DNA from: Paraburkholderia phenoliruptrix
GTDB lineage: Bacteria > Pseudomonadota > Gammaproteobacteria > Burkholderiales > Burkholderiaceae
NCBI RefSeq assembly: GCF_019511605.1
Contig: NZ_JAEUAV010000005.1
Location: forward strand, 1 to 64,000
Reading direction: 5' to 3'
DNA length: 64,000 nt
Within the stretch, counting starts at the first letter, position 1. Each line of letters opens with the position of its first letter. Under the pieces are notes generated by a model. It ran no database searches. It was not told where the DNA came from and saw only the letters and a program-made list of their open reading frames with translations. Positions 24,779 to 34,125 of the stretch are shown in pieces. The position numbers were made by a program, and so were the translations under genes.

Positions 24779-26146
24779 TCATTCCGTTGCGTGCGCATGC
24801 AGTGCGGCCGACTGCATCGACCACGCCATCCACGGACGGCGCAGCGCAACGATTGCGACGAACGCACATGCAGCAAGCGCACCGAACGTCGCAAAGCCCA
24901 TCTGGTACGAACCGGTGCTCTCTTTTGCAATGCCCATGACCACCGGCAGATAGAAGCCGCCAATGCCGCCCGCCGCGCCGACAATGCCCGACATCAAGCC
25001 GGTGCGGCCGGCCCAGCGATGCGGCACGAGCTGAAACGTCGCGCCGTTGCCGAGCCCGAACGCCACATACAGGCAGACCAGCAGCGCAATGCCGCCCGCC
25101 AGCGTCGGCATGACTGCCGCGAATACGAAGTCGCACAGCGAGATCGTCGCGAGCAGCACGGTCAGTGCACGCACGCCGGAGACCTTGTCGGCGATCAGGC
25201 CGCCGAGCGGACGCACCAGAGCGCCGGTCGCCGCAAGCAGCGCCATAAAGAGCCCCGCGTCGATCTTGGAGAGCTGATAGAGGTTCGTGAGCAGCAGAGA
25301 AACATACGAAGACATCCCGACGAAACCGCCGAACGTGATGCTGTACACCAGCATGATGACCCACGTATCGCGCTCGGCGAGCACCGCGCGATACCGCTTG
25401 GGCAGCACTGCGATCGCAAGCAGCGCGCCGATCACCGGCAACAGCAGCACGCCGGTCTTGCCCGCGCCGAAAATGCCTGCCTCGACGAGCAGCACCAGCA
25501 CGATCAGGCCGACCAGCGTCACCACGAAGCTGCCGAACGCGCGCAACACACTGCCGGTTTTTACACCCGCGTCGTTCGCCCAGAAATACAGCGTGATTCC
25601 GGCGATTGCGAGCAGCGGCAATGCACCGCCCGTTGCAACCTGCCAGCCGTAGTGCGTGGCAAGCTGCGGAAACAGAAAGCCGTCGAGCACCGCGCCGATA
25701 TTGCCCGCCGCCGCGAGCCCCAGCACGAGGCCCTGCACCTTCGGCGGATAGTTACTGCCTGCCATCGGCAGCGCCACCGCGAAGCTCGCGCCACCCACGC
25801 CGAGAAACACGCCGAGCACCAGCAGCAGCGTGTACGACGGAACGAACGGCAGCACCGGCAACACGATGGTGGGCACTGCCGAGAGCAGCACGCCGAGCAA
25901 CGCAATGCGCTTGCCGTGCGCCGACTGATAGAGGTTGCCGAGCGTCACGCGCAGAATTGCTGCCGAGAGCACCGGCACGGCGACGAGCAGCCCCTGCTGC
26001 GCGGGCGTCATCGCAATGCTCTTGCTGATGAACGGCGCGAGCGGGCCGTATAGAACCCACACCGTAAAACCGGTATCGAAATAGAGGAAACACGCGACCA
26101 GTGCGCGCCAGTCTCCACTCTTAAGCGAATTCATCACGTTTTTCAT
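24779..26146 (-). CDS. narK: NarK/NasA-type nitrate/nitrite transporter
   Basis: A 455-residue MFS carrier with 12 helices, of the nitrate/nitrite porter family. The N-terminal region is FDTGFTVWVLYGPLAPFISK, with an Arg in helix 2 (AAILRVTLGNL) expected in the anion site. The nitrate signature reads AFGLGNGATFQLVPHRWAGRTGLMSGIVGAAGGIGGFYLPV. It brings nitrate into the cytosol for the assimilatory enzymes encoded upstream in the same operon. GAGG precedes the ATG. A sigma-54 promoter in the 179-bp gap before it should allow extra transcription independent of nirB. Confidence 0.92.
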   Translation of the reverse strand: MKNVMNSLKSGDWRALVACFLYFDTGFTVWVLYGPLAPFISKSIAMTPAQQGLLVAVPVLSAAILRVTLGNLYQSAHGKRIALLGVLLSAVPTIVLPVLPFVPSYTLLLVLGVFLGVGGASFAVALPMAGSNYPPKVQGLVLGLAAAGNIGAVLDGFLFPQLATHYGWQVATGGALPLLAIAGITLYFWANDAGVKTGSVLRAFGSFVVTLVGLIVLVLLVEAGIFGAGKTGVLLLPVIGALLAIAVLPKRYRAVLAERDTWVIMLVYSITFGGFVGMSSYVSLLLTNLYQLSKIDAGLFMALLAATGALVRPLGGLIADKVSGVRALTVLLATISLCDFVFAAVMPTLAGGIALLVCLYVAFGLGNGATFQLVPHRWAGRTGLMSGIVGAAGGIGGFYLPVVMGIAKESTGSYQMGFATFGALAACAFVAIVALRRPWMAWSMQSAALHAHATE

Positions 26147-26241
26147 CAGACATCCTCACTAAACTGTTTTCCGATCACCCGACTCGCCGCATGCATCGCC
26201 ACGCACCGGAATGATTACTTTGTTGGACCCCGCGCTGTTAA

Positions 26242-26257
26242 TGCAACGTCCATGCCA
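26242..26257 (-). promoter_or_regulatory. sigma-54 promoter in front of narK
   Basis: On the minus strand the site reads TGGCATGGACGTTGCA, with GG and GC separated by exactly ten bases, the invariant sigma-54 spacing. The start would be near 26230, giving a leader of about 84 nt before the narK ATG. No terminator or ANTAR hairpin is seen in this leader, unlike nirB and cobA. Confidence 0.7.
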
Positions 26258-26325
26258 TGCGGGTCGTTCTCGCTGCGGAACTGCATACTCCATGAAACCT
26301 GCAATCGATGACTTCGCGCAGCGCG

Positions 26326-29300
26326 TCAATAAACGTCGCGTGCGTAGCGCTTTTCCTGCACGAGACGGCTCACGTATTCGCCGGCTTTTTCGTCACTCAT
26401 CGCGCCGTGCCGCGTAATCACGTCCCTGAGCGCAGCGTCGACATCGCGCGCCATGCGGCTCGCGTCGCCGCATACGTAGAAGTGCGCGCCCTCTTCAAGC
26501 CACGCCCACAGTTGCGCGCCGTGCTCGCGCATGCGGTCCTGCACGTAGACTTTCTGTGCCTGGTCACGCGAGAACGCGACGTCCAGACGGGTCAATACAC
26601 CGCTGTCGCGCAGCGCTTCGAGTTCGTCGCGATAGTAGAAATCGGTGTCCGCATGCTGCTCGCCGAAGAAGAGCCAGTTGCGGCCCTTGTCGCCGCGTGC
26701 ACGCCGCTCGTGCAGGAAGCCGCGAAACGGTGCAACGCCGGTGCCGGGGCCGACCATGATCATCGGCGTGTCGGATTGATGAGGAGGACGAAAGTGTGCG
26801 GACTTCTGCACGAACACCGGTACGTTCACGTCGCCGGCGCGGTCCGCGAGAAAAGTCGACGACACGCCTTTGCGATGGCGCCGTCCATTGTTGTAGCGCA
26901 CCGCCGCCACCGTCAGATGGACCTCGCCCGGATGAGCCTTCGGACTCGATGCAATCGAATAGAGGCGCGGCTGCAACCGCTTGAGCATGCCGGTCAATTC
27001 CGCGGCGGTGAGCTTGACGGGAAACTCGTGCAGCACGTCGGCGAGCTGTTGGCCCCATAGCCACTGCTTGAGGTCCGCCTTGCGTTCGGGCGCGAGCAGT
27101 TCGCGCAATGCACCGTTGCTGCTGCGTGACGCGATGAAGGCGAGCGCATCCGGATTGGGGCGGGCAATCTCATAGTGCTTGCCGAGCGCATCCGCAAGCC
27201 GCATTTCGCCGGCACCCGCGACGTGCACCGGCGCATCGGCGGACACGCCCGCGAGTTCAAGCAGCTCGTCCACTAGTTCCGGGCAATTGCTCGGCCACAC
27301 GCCCAGAGCGTCGCCGGCTTCGTATTCGAGCCCGGAGTCGGCGGTGGCAAGCGAGAAGTAGCGCGTGTCCTTCGCCGCGCCCTGCCGGTTCAGGCGCAGA
27401 TTGGCGACGAGCCGCGAGGCAGCCGGACGCGTCTTGGTCGGCACGGCGCCGGGCACCACCGCGTTGATCATGCCGTCTGGCGGCACCGCGTGCAGCGCAG
27501 CATCTTCTTCCTTGATGCGCACGATCACGCGCTCGAGCCATGCGTCCGCGGTTTCCTGATACTCGCCGTCGCAATCGACGCGGTCCATCAGACGCATCGC
27601 GCCTTGCGCAGCGAAACGTTCGTCCAGTTGCCTGCCGTGCCCGCAAAACTGGTCGTAGTTGCGATCGCCGAGCGCGAGCACGGCGAAACGCACGCCATCG
27701 AGACGCGGCGCATGCTCGCCACGCAGTTGCGTCCAGAAGCCTTGCGCGTTATCGGGTGGATCGCCGTCGCCGAACGTGCTTGTCATCAGCAAAACGTATT
27801 GCGCCTTAACGAGCGCCGACATCGCGTAGTCGGCCATGCAGGAGGTGCGAATTTCAAAGCCGGATTCCATCAGACGCGTCGCGTAACGCTCGGTGAGGGA
27901 CTCCGTGTTGCCGGTTTGCGATGCCCATAGCAGCGTGACCTTGGGACGCATACGGACGATCCGCACCCCGGCCTCGCGCGGCTCGGCCAGCGCGTTATTA
28001 GACGCCGCATGCGGCGCGGCCGGAGCGTTTGCACTGCGGCTGTAGAGGCCGGCAAGCAGACCATCCACGTACAGCCGGTTGGCAGCCCGGATGGGCGCCG
28101 CGCCCGGCAACACCGGAACGGCACCGAAGCCTTGGGTTGCCGCCGAACGCAGCCCGTTCACGAAGCCCGCAAGGTAGGCGCGTTCGCTCTCGTCGAACGA
28201 AGGCGTGGGCGTGGGCGGCAATTGCAGGAGGTTCGCGAATGCGTCGATAAGCGGCACGTTTGCCTCGCTCGCGTTTGCCGTGGCTTCTGTGCTCGCCACG
28301 CCGTTCCCGGTGCTCACGGTGCTCACGGTGCTCGCAGCGCTCGCGAGGCCGTGTGCCGTCGCGGCGGCGACCGAGGTTTCGGAGAGCGCCGCGGTGTCGT
28401 CGTCGGGAACGGATTGCATCGTGTCGACCTCCACGCGGCTCAGAGAGACTGCGCAAAATTTCAGTTCAGGTTGCTGCGAAACAGGATCGATGGCGTCGCT
28501 CGTCACTGCGTTGATGCACAGGTCGTCGCCGAACACATCGTTCCAGTGCATCGGTGCAAAGCAGTTGCCCGCGCTCACGCGATCGCTCACCAGCGCGGGC
28601 AGGACCGCACGGCCACGGCGAGAACGCACTTCGACAGCGTCCTTAGGCTGAATGCCGAGCGTGGCCGCGTCTTGCGGATTGATCTCGACAAAAGGCCCTG
28701 GGTTCAGCTTGTTGAGCATGGCCACCTTGCCGGTCTTCGTCATGGTGTGCCATTGGTGTTGCAGGCGACCGGTGTTCAGCACGATCGGAAACTCGCGGTC
28801 GGGCGACTCGGCCGGCGCCGCGAAGGCGCGCGCGAAAAACGTTGCGCGGCCAGTCGGCGTCGGAAACACGAGCCGCGCGCGCGTGCCGTCGGTTTGCCTG
28901 AGCGGCTGATTCACGCCGTCGTTGAGGTAGCGAATCGGGTTGCGCACGGCGCCATCGCAGGACGCGAGCGGCCATTGCAGCGGCGTTTCCCTCAGTCGCC
29001 GATGACTCGCGCCGCGCAGGTCGTAGCCTGTTTTCGGATTCGACGCGCGGGTAATCTCCGCGAACACTTCTTCGGCGCTCGCGTAGCTGAACGCCTCGGC
29101 AAAGCCCATTTCGCAGGCAATACGCGCGATGATCTGCCAGTCCGGCAACGCGGAGCCCGGCGGCTCGATGCCCTTTTGCATCAGCGTGAGATTGCGCTCC
29201 GAATTGATCATCACGCCTTCGGCTTCGGCCCACAGCGCGCCCGGCAACAGCACGTCTGCGTAGCGGTTGGTCTCCGTGTCGAGAAACGCGTCCTGAGAAA

Positions 29301-30576
29301 TCACGAGTTCGGCCGCGCTCAAACCGGCAATCGCGTTCTGCCGGTTGGCGACACTCGCCACCGGATTCGTGCAGATGATCCAGCATGCCTTGATCTCGCC
29401 GGCCGCCATGCGCGCGAACATGTCGATGGTGCCGTTGCCCACTTCGGTGCGCAGCGTGCCCTTCGGAACGCCCCACAGGTCTTCGATAAACGCGCGGTCT
29501 TCGTCGACCAGTACCGAGCGCTGCCCCGGCAAACCCGGTCCCATGTAACCCATTTCGCGGCCACCCATTGCGTTGGGCTGCCCCGTCAGAGAAAACGGGC
29601 CGCTGCCGCGGCGGCAGATCTTGCCCGTCGCCAGATGCAGGTTGCAGATCGCGTTGGTGTGCCACGTGCCATGCGTGCTCTGATTCAGGCCCATGGTCCA
29701 GCAGCTCATCCATTCGTGAGCCATGCCGATCATCTGCGCGGCGCGGCGGATGTCGTCCACGGCAAGCCCGGTGATGTGCGCGACTTTCTCGGGCGTGTAG
29801 TCGGCGAGAAACGCGGGCATCGCGTCCCAGCCGACGGTGTGCTCGTCGATAAAAGCGCGATCCGTATGGCCGTTTTCGTGCAGCAGATGCAGCAGACCGT
29901 TGAGCAACGCGAGGTCGGTGCCGGGCCGGATCTGCATGAACAGGTCTGCTTTTTCCGCAGTCGCATTGCGGCGCGGATCGACGACGATCAGCTTCGCGCC
30001 GGCCTTCACGCGGTCCATCATGCGCAGGAACAGAATCGGGTGGCAGTCCGCCATGTTCGCGCCGATCACGAAGAACAGGTCGGCATGGTCGATATCGTCG
30101 TACGATCCAGGCGGCCCGTCGGCGCCGAGCGAGAGCTTGTAGCCGCTGCCCGCGCTCGCCATGCACAGGCGCGAATTCGATTCGATGTTGTTGGTGCGAA
30201 CAAAGCCCTTGGCGAGCTTGTTCATCAGATACTGCGCCTCGATCGACATCTGCCCCGACACATAGAACGACAACGCGTCGGGTCCGTGTTCGTCAAGGAG
30301 CTTGCGCAGGCGCGCTGCCGTGTCGGTAATCGCCTGTGCCATCGGCAGCGGCGCCGGGTCCTGGCCGCGCGCATGCCGCACGAACGCACCCTCGAGCCGC
30401 CCCGACTTGCGCAGCGCGACGTGTGCCGACTGTCCTTTGGTACAGAGCCGCCCGAAGTTCGCGGGGTGCTCCTTGTCCCCGGAAATCTTGACCACCTGCC
30501 CGTCCTCGACGTGCAGCACCATGCCACAGCCAACGCCGCAGTAAGGGCACACGGTTTTCACATTAGTCGAAGACAT
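26326..30576 (-). CDS. nasA: assimilatory nitrate reductase fused to a CysJ-like flavoprotein
   Basis: A 1416-residue fusion. The first part (about 1-700) is a molybdopterin nitrate reductase: Cys10, Cys13, Cys17 and Cys45 bind a [4Fe-4S] cluster and Cys138 is the likely molybdenum ligand. A low-complexity Ala/Ser/Thr linker (about 730-870) leads to a flavodoxin domain (LLWASQTGNTESL near 878), a FAD-binding domain (about 1049) and an NADPH-binding domain (MVGPGTGVAPFRG near 1272). Electrons should pass NADPH to FAD to FMN to Fe-S to Mo, reducing nitrate to nitrite without a separate NasC subunit. The ribosome site is poor, so it may depend on coupling from nirD, 55 bp upstream. No twin-Arg signal is present, so it is cytosolic. 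Confidence 0.95.
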   Translation of the reverse strand: MSSTNVKTVCPYCGVGCGMVLHVEDGQVVKISGDKEHPANFGRLCTKGQSAHVALRKSGRLEGAFVRHARGQDPAPLPMAQAITDTAARLRKLLDEHGPDALSFYVSGQMSIEAQYLMNKLAKGFVRTNNIESNSRLCMASAGSGYKLSLGADGPPGSYDDIDHADLFFVIGANMADCHPILFLRMMDRVKAGAKLIVVDPRRNATAEKADLFMQIRPGTDLALLNGLLHLLHENGHTDRAFIDEHTVGWDAMPAFLADYTPEKVAHITGLAVDDIRRAAQMIGMAHEWMSCWTMGLNQSTHGTWHTNAICNLHLATGKICRRGSGPFSLTGQPNAMGGREMGYMGPGLPGQRSVLVDEDRAFIEDLWGVPKGTLRTEVGNGTIDMFARMAAGEIKACWIICTNPVASVANRQNAIAGLSAAELVISQDAFLDTETNRYADVLLPGALWAEAEGVMINSERNLTLMQKGIEPPGSALPDWQIIARIACEMGFAEAFSYASAEEVFAEITRASNPKTGYDLRGASHRRLRETPLQWPLASCDGAVRNPIRYLNDGVNQPLRQTDGTRARLVFPTPTGRATFFARAFAAPAESPDREFPIVLNTGRLQHQWHTMTKTGKVAMLNKLNPGPFVEINPQDAATLGIQPKDAVEVRSRRGRAVLPALVSDRVSAGNCFAPMHWNDVFGDDLCINAVTSDAIDPVSQQPELKFCAVSLSRVEVDTMQSVPDDDTAALSETSVAAATAHGLASAASTVSTVSTGNGVASTEATANASEANVPLIDAFANLLQLPPTPTPSFDESERAYLAGFVNGLRSAATQGFGAVPVLPGAAPIRAANRLYVDGLLAGLYSRSANAPAAPHAASNNALAEPREAGVRIVRMRPKVTLLWASQTGNTESLTERYATRLMESGFEIRTSCMADYAMSALVKAQYVLLMTSTFGDGDPPDNAQGFWTQLRGEHAPRLDGVRFAVLALGDRNYDQFCGHGRQLDERFAAQGAMRLMDRVDCDGEYQETADAWLERVIVRIKEEDAALHAVPPDGMINAVVPGAVPTKTRPAASRLVANLRLNRQGAAKDTRYFSLATADSGLEYEAGDALGVWPSNCPELVDELLELAGVSADAPVHVAGAGEMRLADALGKHYEIARPNPDALAFIASRSSNGALRELLAPERKADLKQWLWGQQLADVLHEFPVKLTAAELTGMLKRLQPRLYSIASSPKAHPGEVHLTVAAVRYNNGRRHRKGVSSTFLADRAGDVNVPVFVQKSAHFRPPHQSDTPMIMVGPGTGVAPFRGFLHERRARGDKGRNWLFFGEQHADTDFYYRDELEALRDSGVLTRLDVAFSRDQAQKVYVQDRMREHGAQLWAWLEEGAHFYVCGDASRMARDVDAALRDVITRHGAMSDEKAGEYVSRLVQEKRYARDVY

Positions 30577-30631
30577 GGCGGATAAGCTCGTTCAAGGAGT
30601 CAAGGAAACGCGAGCAAAGAAAGCGCGCAAC

Positions 30632-30985
30632 TCAAACGGCGACCCACACCTGGCCGTTTTCGACACGCGCGGGAAATGCGCTCACCGAATTCGCCGGTGT
30701 TTCCAGACACTCGCCCGTGCGCAGATCGAAGTGATGCTTGTAGATCGGCGAGGCCACCACGACACGCTCGCCGAGGCTGCCGATCAGCCCGCGCGAGAGC
30801 ACCGCCGCGCGCGAGCCCGGATCGTAGTTCTCGATCGCGTAGACGGCCGCTTTGTCGTTGTCCGTGGTCACGTGAAAGACGGCAACCTGCTCACCGTTGA
30901 CGAGCGCGCAGACGCCCGTGTTGGGCACAATGTCGTCGAGCGTACAAACGGGTGTCCAGGTTTGCGGCAAGCGGTCGTTACTCAT
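30632..30985 (-). CDS. nirD: nitrite reductase small subunit NirD
   Basis: A 117-residue Rieske-fold subunit of the cytosolic NADH nitrite reductase. It begins with TWTPVCTLDDIVPNTGVCAL and ends with IYKHHFDLRTGECLETP and ENGQVWV, as in NirD. The canonical Rieske Cys and His ligands are absent, as expected for many NirD proteins, so it is probably structural. The ATG at 30985 has AGGAG seven to eight bases upstream; a longer start at 31003 does not. It follows nirB by 30 bp. Confidence 0.93.
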   Translation of the reverse strand: MSNDRLPQTWTPVCTLDDIVPNTGVCALVNGEQVAVFHVTTDNDKAAVYAIENYDPGSRAAVLSRGLIGSLGERVVVASPIYKHHFDLRTGECLETPANSVSAFPARVENGQVWVAV

Positions 30986-31015
30986 GGCGTGGCTCCTTTC
31001 CAATCACGCTGAAAA

Positions 31016-33556
31016 TCACACTGTTTCCACGACGACAGGAATTGCAGCCAGCTTCGACTGACGCTCGTCCGGTGTCGCCGGCCGGATCTGGCCGCGCTCC
31101 TTCACGAAGCTCACCGTGCTGTCCGCTGCGTCGCTGTTGACGAAGTGACGGAAGCGCTTGCGTGTCTCCGGATCGCTCACCGCCTTCTTCCACTCGCATT
31201 CGTATGTATCGATCACGCGCTGCATGTCCGCTTCGAGTTCCGCGGCGACTTGCAGCCTGTCATGCACCACCACGTCGATCAGATACTGCAGACCGCCTTC
31301 CAGACTCTCGCGCCACACGCTCGTGCGTTGCAGACGGTCGGCGGTACGCACATAGAACATCAGGAAGCGGTCGATGTAGCGCACCAGCGTGCCGCGATCC
31401 AGATCCGACGCGATCAGTTCCGCATGGCGCGGCTTCATGCCGCCGTTGCCGCAGACGTACAGGTTCCAGCCCTTTTCCGTCGCAATCACGCCGACGTCCT
31501 TGCCCTGCGCTTCCGCGCATTCGCGCGTGCAGCCCGACACGCCGAACTTGATCTTGTGCGGCGTGCGCAGGCCCTTGTAGCGGTTCTCCAGCTCCACCGC
31601 GAGTCCCACCGAATCGCCCACGCCATAGCGGCACCACGTCGAGCCCACGCACGACTTCACCGTGCGCAGCGACTTGCCGTACGCGTGGCCCGATTCGAAA
31701 CCCGCTGCAATCAGCTCTTCCCAGATGAGCGGCAACTGCTCGACGCGCGCGCCGAACAGGTCCACGCGCTGGCCGCCCGTGATCTTCGTGTAGAGGCCGT
31801 ATTTCTTCGCGACCTGCGCGACGGCAATCAGGCCATCGGGCGTCACTTCGCCGCCTGGCATGCGCGGCACGACCGAATAGGTGCCGTCGCGCTGGATGTT
31901 CGCGAGGTAGTAGTCGTTCGTGTCCTGCAACGACGCGTGCTCCTTTTTCAGCACGAATTCGTTCCAGCACGATGCAAGAATGCTTGCCACCACCGGCTTG
32001 CAGATATCGCAGCCGAGACCGTGCCCATGTTTTGCGAGCAGTTCGCCGAAGCTGCGCACGCCCTCCACCCGCACGATATGAAAGAGCTCCTGGCGCGAAT
32101 ACGCAAAGTGCTCGCACACGTGATTGTTCACGGCGAGGCCCTGCTTCTTCATCTCGGCCTTCATCACCTGGGTGACGAGCGGCACGCAGCCGCCGCACGA
32201 AGTGCCCGCAGTGGTCGCGCATTTGAGCGCGCCGATGTCGGTCGCGCCCGCGCCCACTGCCGCGCACAGTTGCGCCTTCGACACGTTGTTGCACGAACAG
32301 ATCTGCGCGCTCTCGGGCAGCGCGTCGACGCCGAGGCCCGGCTTCGCTGCGCCGTCGCCTTGCGGCAGGATCAGGAATTCCGGCGACTCCGGCAGCGCGA
32401 TGCCGTTGAGCATCATCTGCAGCAGCGTGCCGTACTCGCTCGCGTCGCCGACCATCACCGCGCCGAGCAGCTCCTTGCCCGACTCGGAGACCACCAGCTT
32501 CTTGTAGATCTGCTTGCGCTCGTCGCTGAACTGGTAGGCGCGGCTGCCCGGCGTCGTGCCGTGTGCGTCGCCGATGCTCGCCACGTCCACGCCCATCAGC
32601 TTGAGCCTGGTGCTCATGTCGGCGCCCGCGAAGGTCGCGTCGTTGCCCAGCAGATGTTTTGCCGCCACCCGCGCCATGTCGTAGCCCGGCGCCACGAGAC
32701 CGTAGACCATGCCGTTCCAGGCCGCGCATTCGCCGATTGCGTAGATGTGCGGGTCGCTCGTGCGGCAGCTTGAATCGATCGCAATGCCGCCGCGCGGGCC
32801 CAGTTCCAGACCGCACGCACGCGCGAGTTCGTCGCGCGGACGGATGCCCGCGGAGAACACGATCATGTCCGTGTCCAGATGCGTGCCGTCGGCGAACAGC
32901 ATGCGGTGCGTGCCCGCTTCACCGTCGACAATCGCCGTGGTGTTCTTCTGCGTGTGCACGCTCACGCCGAGTTCCTCGATCTTCGTGCGCAGTACGCGGC
33001 CGCCGCCTTCGTCCACCTGCACCGCCATCAGGCGCGGCGCGAATTCCACCACGTGCGTTTGCAGGCCCATGTCGCGCAGCGCCTTCGCGCATTCGAGACC
33101 CAGCAGGCCGCCGCCGACCACCGTGCCCGTCTTCGAGCGCGCGCCGCACTCCTGCATTGCTTCGAGATCCTCAATAGTCCGGTAGACGAAGCAGTCGCGC
33201 CGCTCGCGGCCCTGCACCGGCGGCACGAACGGCGAGGAGCCGGTGGCCATCACTAGCTTGTCGTAGGCGAGGGTTTCGCCGCTGGCAAGCGTCACGGTGC
33301 GCGCATCACGGTCGATCGACACGGCTTTCGCATTGAGTTTGAGCAGCACGTTCTCGCGCTCGAAAAAGCCCGGCTCGACAAGCGACAGGTCGTCCGCGGA
33401 CTTGCCCGCAAAGAATTCCGACAGATGCACGCGGTCGTAGGCCGGACGCGGCTCTTCGCACAGCACGGTGATGTCGAGGCCGTGCGCGGCGTCCTGCGCC
33501 AGACACTCGACCAGTTTGTGACCGACCATTCCGTGACCGATTACGATGATTTTCAT
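31016..33556 (-). CDS. nirB: NADH nitrite reductase large subunit NirB
   Basis: An 846-residue enzyme reducing nitrite to ammonia with six electrons from NAD(P)H. Residues 1-about 400 are a FAD/NAD-binding oxidoreductase (MKIIVIGHGMVGHKLVE). A BFD-type [2Fe-2S] module follows (CSCNN near 417, CATTAGTSCGGC near 444). The C-terminal part has the sulfite/nitrite reductase siroheme and [4Fe-4S] ligands in SCVGSTWCRYG (near 634) and FGVSGCTREC (near 674). The ATG at 33556 is the natural start; longer frames run into the leader terminator. GAGG precedes it. Expression is under a sigma-54 promoter and an ANTAR leader. Confidence 0.96.
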   Translation of the reverse strand: MKIIVIGHGMVGHKLVECLAQDAAHGLDITVLCEEPRPAYDRVHLSEFFAGKSADDLSLVEPGFFERENVLLKLNAKAVSIDRDARTVTLASGETLAYDKLVMATGSSPFVPPVQGRERRDCFVYRTIEDLEAMQECGARSKTGTVVGGGLLGLECAKALRDMGLQTHVVEFAPRLMAVQVDEGGGRVLRTKIEELGVSVHTQKNTTAIVDGEAGTHRMLFADGTHLDTDMIVFSAGIRPRDELARACGLELGPRGGIAIDSSCRTSDPHIYAIGECAAWNGMVYGLVAPGYDMARVAAKHLLGNDATFAGADMSTRLKLMGVDVASIGDAHGTTPGSRAYQFSDERKQIYKKLVVSESGKELLGAVMVGDASEYGTLLQMMLNGIALPESPEFLILPQGDGAAKPGLGVDALPESAQICSCNNVSKAQLCAAVGAGATDIGALKCATTAGTSCGGCVPLVTQVMKAEMKKQGLAVNNHVCEHFAYSRQELFHIVRVEGVRSFGELLAKHGHGLGCDICKPVVASILASCWNEFVLKKEHASLQDTNDYYLANIQRDGTYSVVPRMPGGEVTPDGLIAVAQVAKKYGLYTKITGGQRVDLFGARVEQLPLIWEELIAAGFESGHAYGKSLRTVKSCVGSTWCRYGVGDSVGLAVELENRYKGLRTPHKIKFGVSGCTRECAEAQGKDVGVIATEKGWNLYVCGNGGMKPRHAELIASDLDRGTLVRYIDRFLMFYVRTADRLQRTSVWRESLEGGLQYLIDVVVHDRLQVAAELEADMQRVIDTYECEWKKAVSDPETRKRFRHFVNSDAADSTVSFVKERGQIRPATPDERQSKLAAIPVVVETV

Positions 33557-33624
33557 GAGCGCGGTTTTCCTCGAAGTGCTGGGCATCGGTCGCCGCGCTG
33601 CCGTCGTCGGCAAAGCGGCGCCGG

Positions 33625-33679
33625 AAATAAAAACGGCGTCCCGCGAACCAGTCGATGACTGAGTCCGGGGGACGCCGTT
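33625..33679 (-). terminator. leader terminator of nirB, overlapping an ANTAR hairpin
   Basis: On the minus strand AACGGCGTCCC pairs with GGGACGCCGTT, an 11-bp stem enclosing a second small stem (CAGTC/GACTG), followed by a T-rich run TTTTTATTT. It lies between the sigma-54 start and the nirB ATG. Its 5' arm contains the loop and 3' arm of the second ANTAR hairpin, so the two folds exclude each other. Confidence 0.9.
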
Positions 33680-33742
33680 GTCCTGTCCATGGTACTGCGG
33701 CAAGCGCTTTGTGTAACGCTCGCGGCGGATCGCCGTTGATCC
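33670..33742 (-). promoter_or_regulatory. two-hairpin ANTAR target in the nirB leader
   Basis: Minus strand: hairpin 1 is GGATC[AACGGC]GATCC at 33742-33727 and hairpin 2 is GGAC[AACGGC]GTCC at 33683-33670. The two hexaloops are identical and obey the A1/G4 rule. The predicted start at about 33747 puts hairpin 1 at the 5' end of the RNA. Between them lies another 6-bp hairpin, AGCGTT[ACACAA]AGCGCT (33720-33703), lengthening the linker. A NasT-type protein is the expected binder. Confidence 0.85.
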
Positions 33743-33757
33743 GATGGGCGGGTTAAA

Positions 33758-33774
33758 TGCAAAGGCTATGCCAA
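33758..33774 (-). promoter_or_regulatory. sigma-54 promoter of nirB
   Basis: The minus strand reads TTGGCATAGCCTTTGCA; GG (33772-33771) and GC (33760-33759) are separated by exactly ten bases and the flanks match the -24/-12 consensus. Transcription should start near 33747, a few bases before the first ANTAR hairpin. Confidence 0.82.
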
Positions 33775-33874
33775 TCACGCCTCGCGTGCCTGCAAGCCGC
33801 GCCACGCGGCGCTTCGCGCGCAATTGCGATGACCGGTCCCGCCTTCAGCACAGGACACATTTCGATGCAGCCCG

Positions 33875-33889
33875 GCACAGCAATGGTGC
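33875..33889. promoter_or_regulatory. NtrC-like enhancer site between nirB and cobA
   Basis: GCACA-GCAAT-GGTGC differs at one base from the NtrC pattern GCACY-N5-GGTGC. It lies about 100 bp upstream of the nirB -24 element and about 180 bp upstream of that of cobA, a workable enhancer position for both divergent sigma-54 promoters. A further half-site (TGCACC) is at about 33976. Confidence 0.5.
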
Positions 33890-34068
33890 GACGCAGCACT
33901 GTGCACGTGCGAAAAGCGGGCGCGGCGACGGTGCGTGCGGTGCTTCGCCTCGCTCGATTCGCAGCCTCATCACGCTGCACCTAATGGCTCCGTGAAGCGC
34001 CGTAGCACGCGGGGCTCAGCAGCTTCAGGTGCCCTCTGCAACGCGTTGCCCGGATACGCGGTCAGCCG

Positions 34069-34085
34069 TTGGCCTGGTCCTTGCA
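34069..34085 (+). promoter_or_regulatory. sigma-54 promoter of the cobA-type gene
   Basis: The plus strand reads TTGGCCTGGTCCTTGCA, with GG (34071-34072) and GC (34083-34084) ten bases apart. The start would be near 34096. It mirrors the divergent nirB promoter about 300 bp away. Confidence 0.8.
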
Positions 34086-34125
34086 TAAGCTGGCGCGATA
34101 CCAGTCATGCGTGCGTCAGGCAATC

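Noticed and set aside
28009..30585. 858-residue open frame opposite the nitrate reductase
   Set aside because: Antisense shadow of nasA, which has clear domains throughout; the shadow peptide has no family features.
33703..33720. Middle hairpin AGCGTT[ACACAA]AGCGCT as the first ANTAR hairpin of nirB
   Set aside because: Its loop has C at position 4; the hairpin at 33727-33742 has the loop AACGGC with G at position 4 and a perfect five-base-pair stem.
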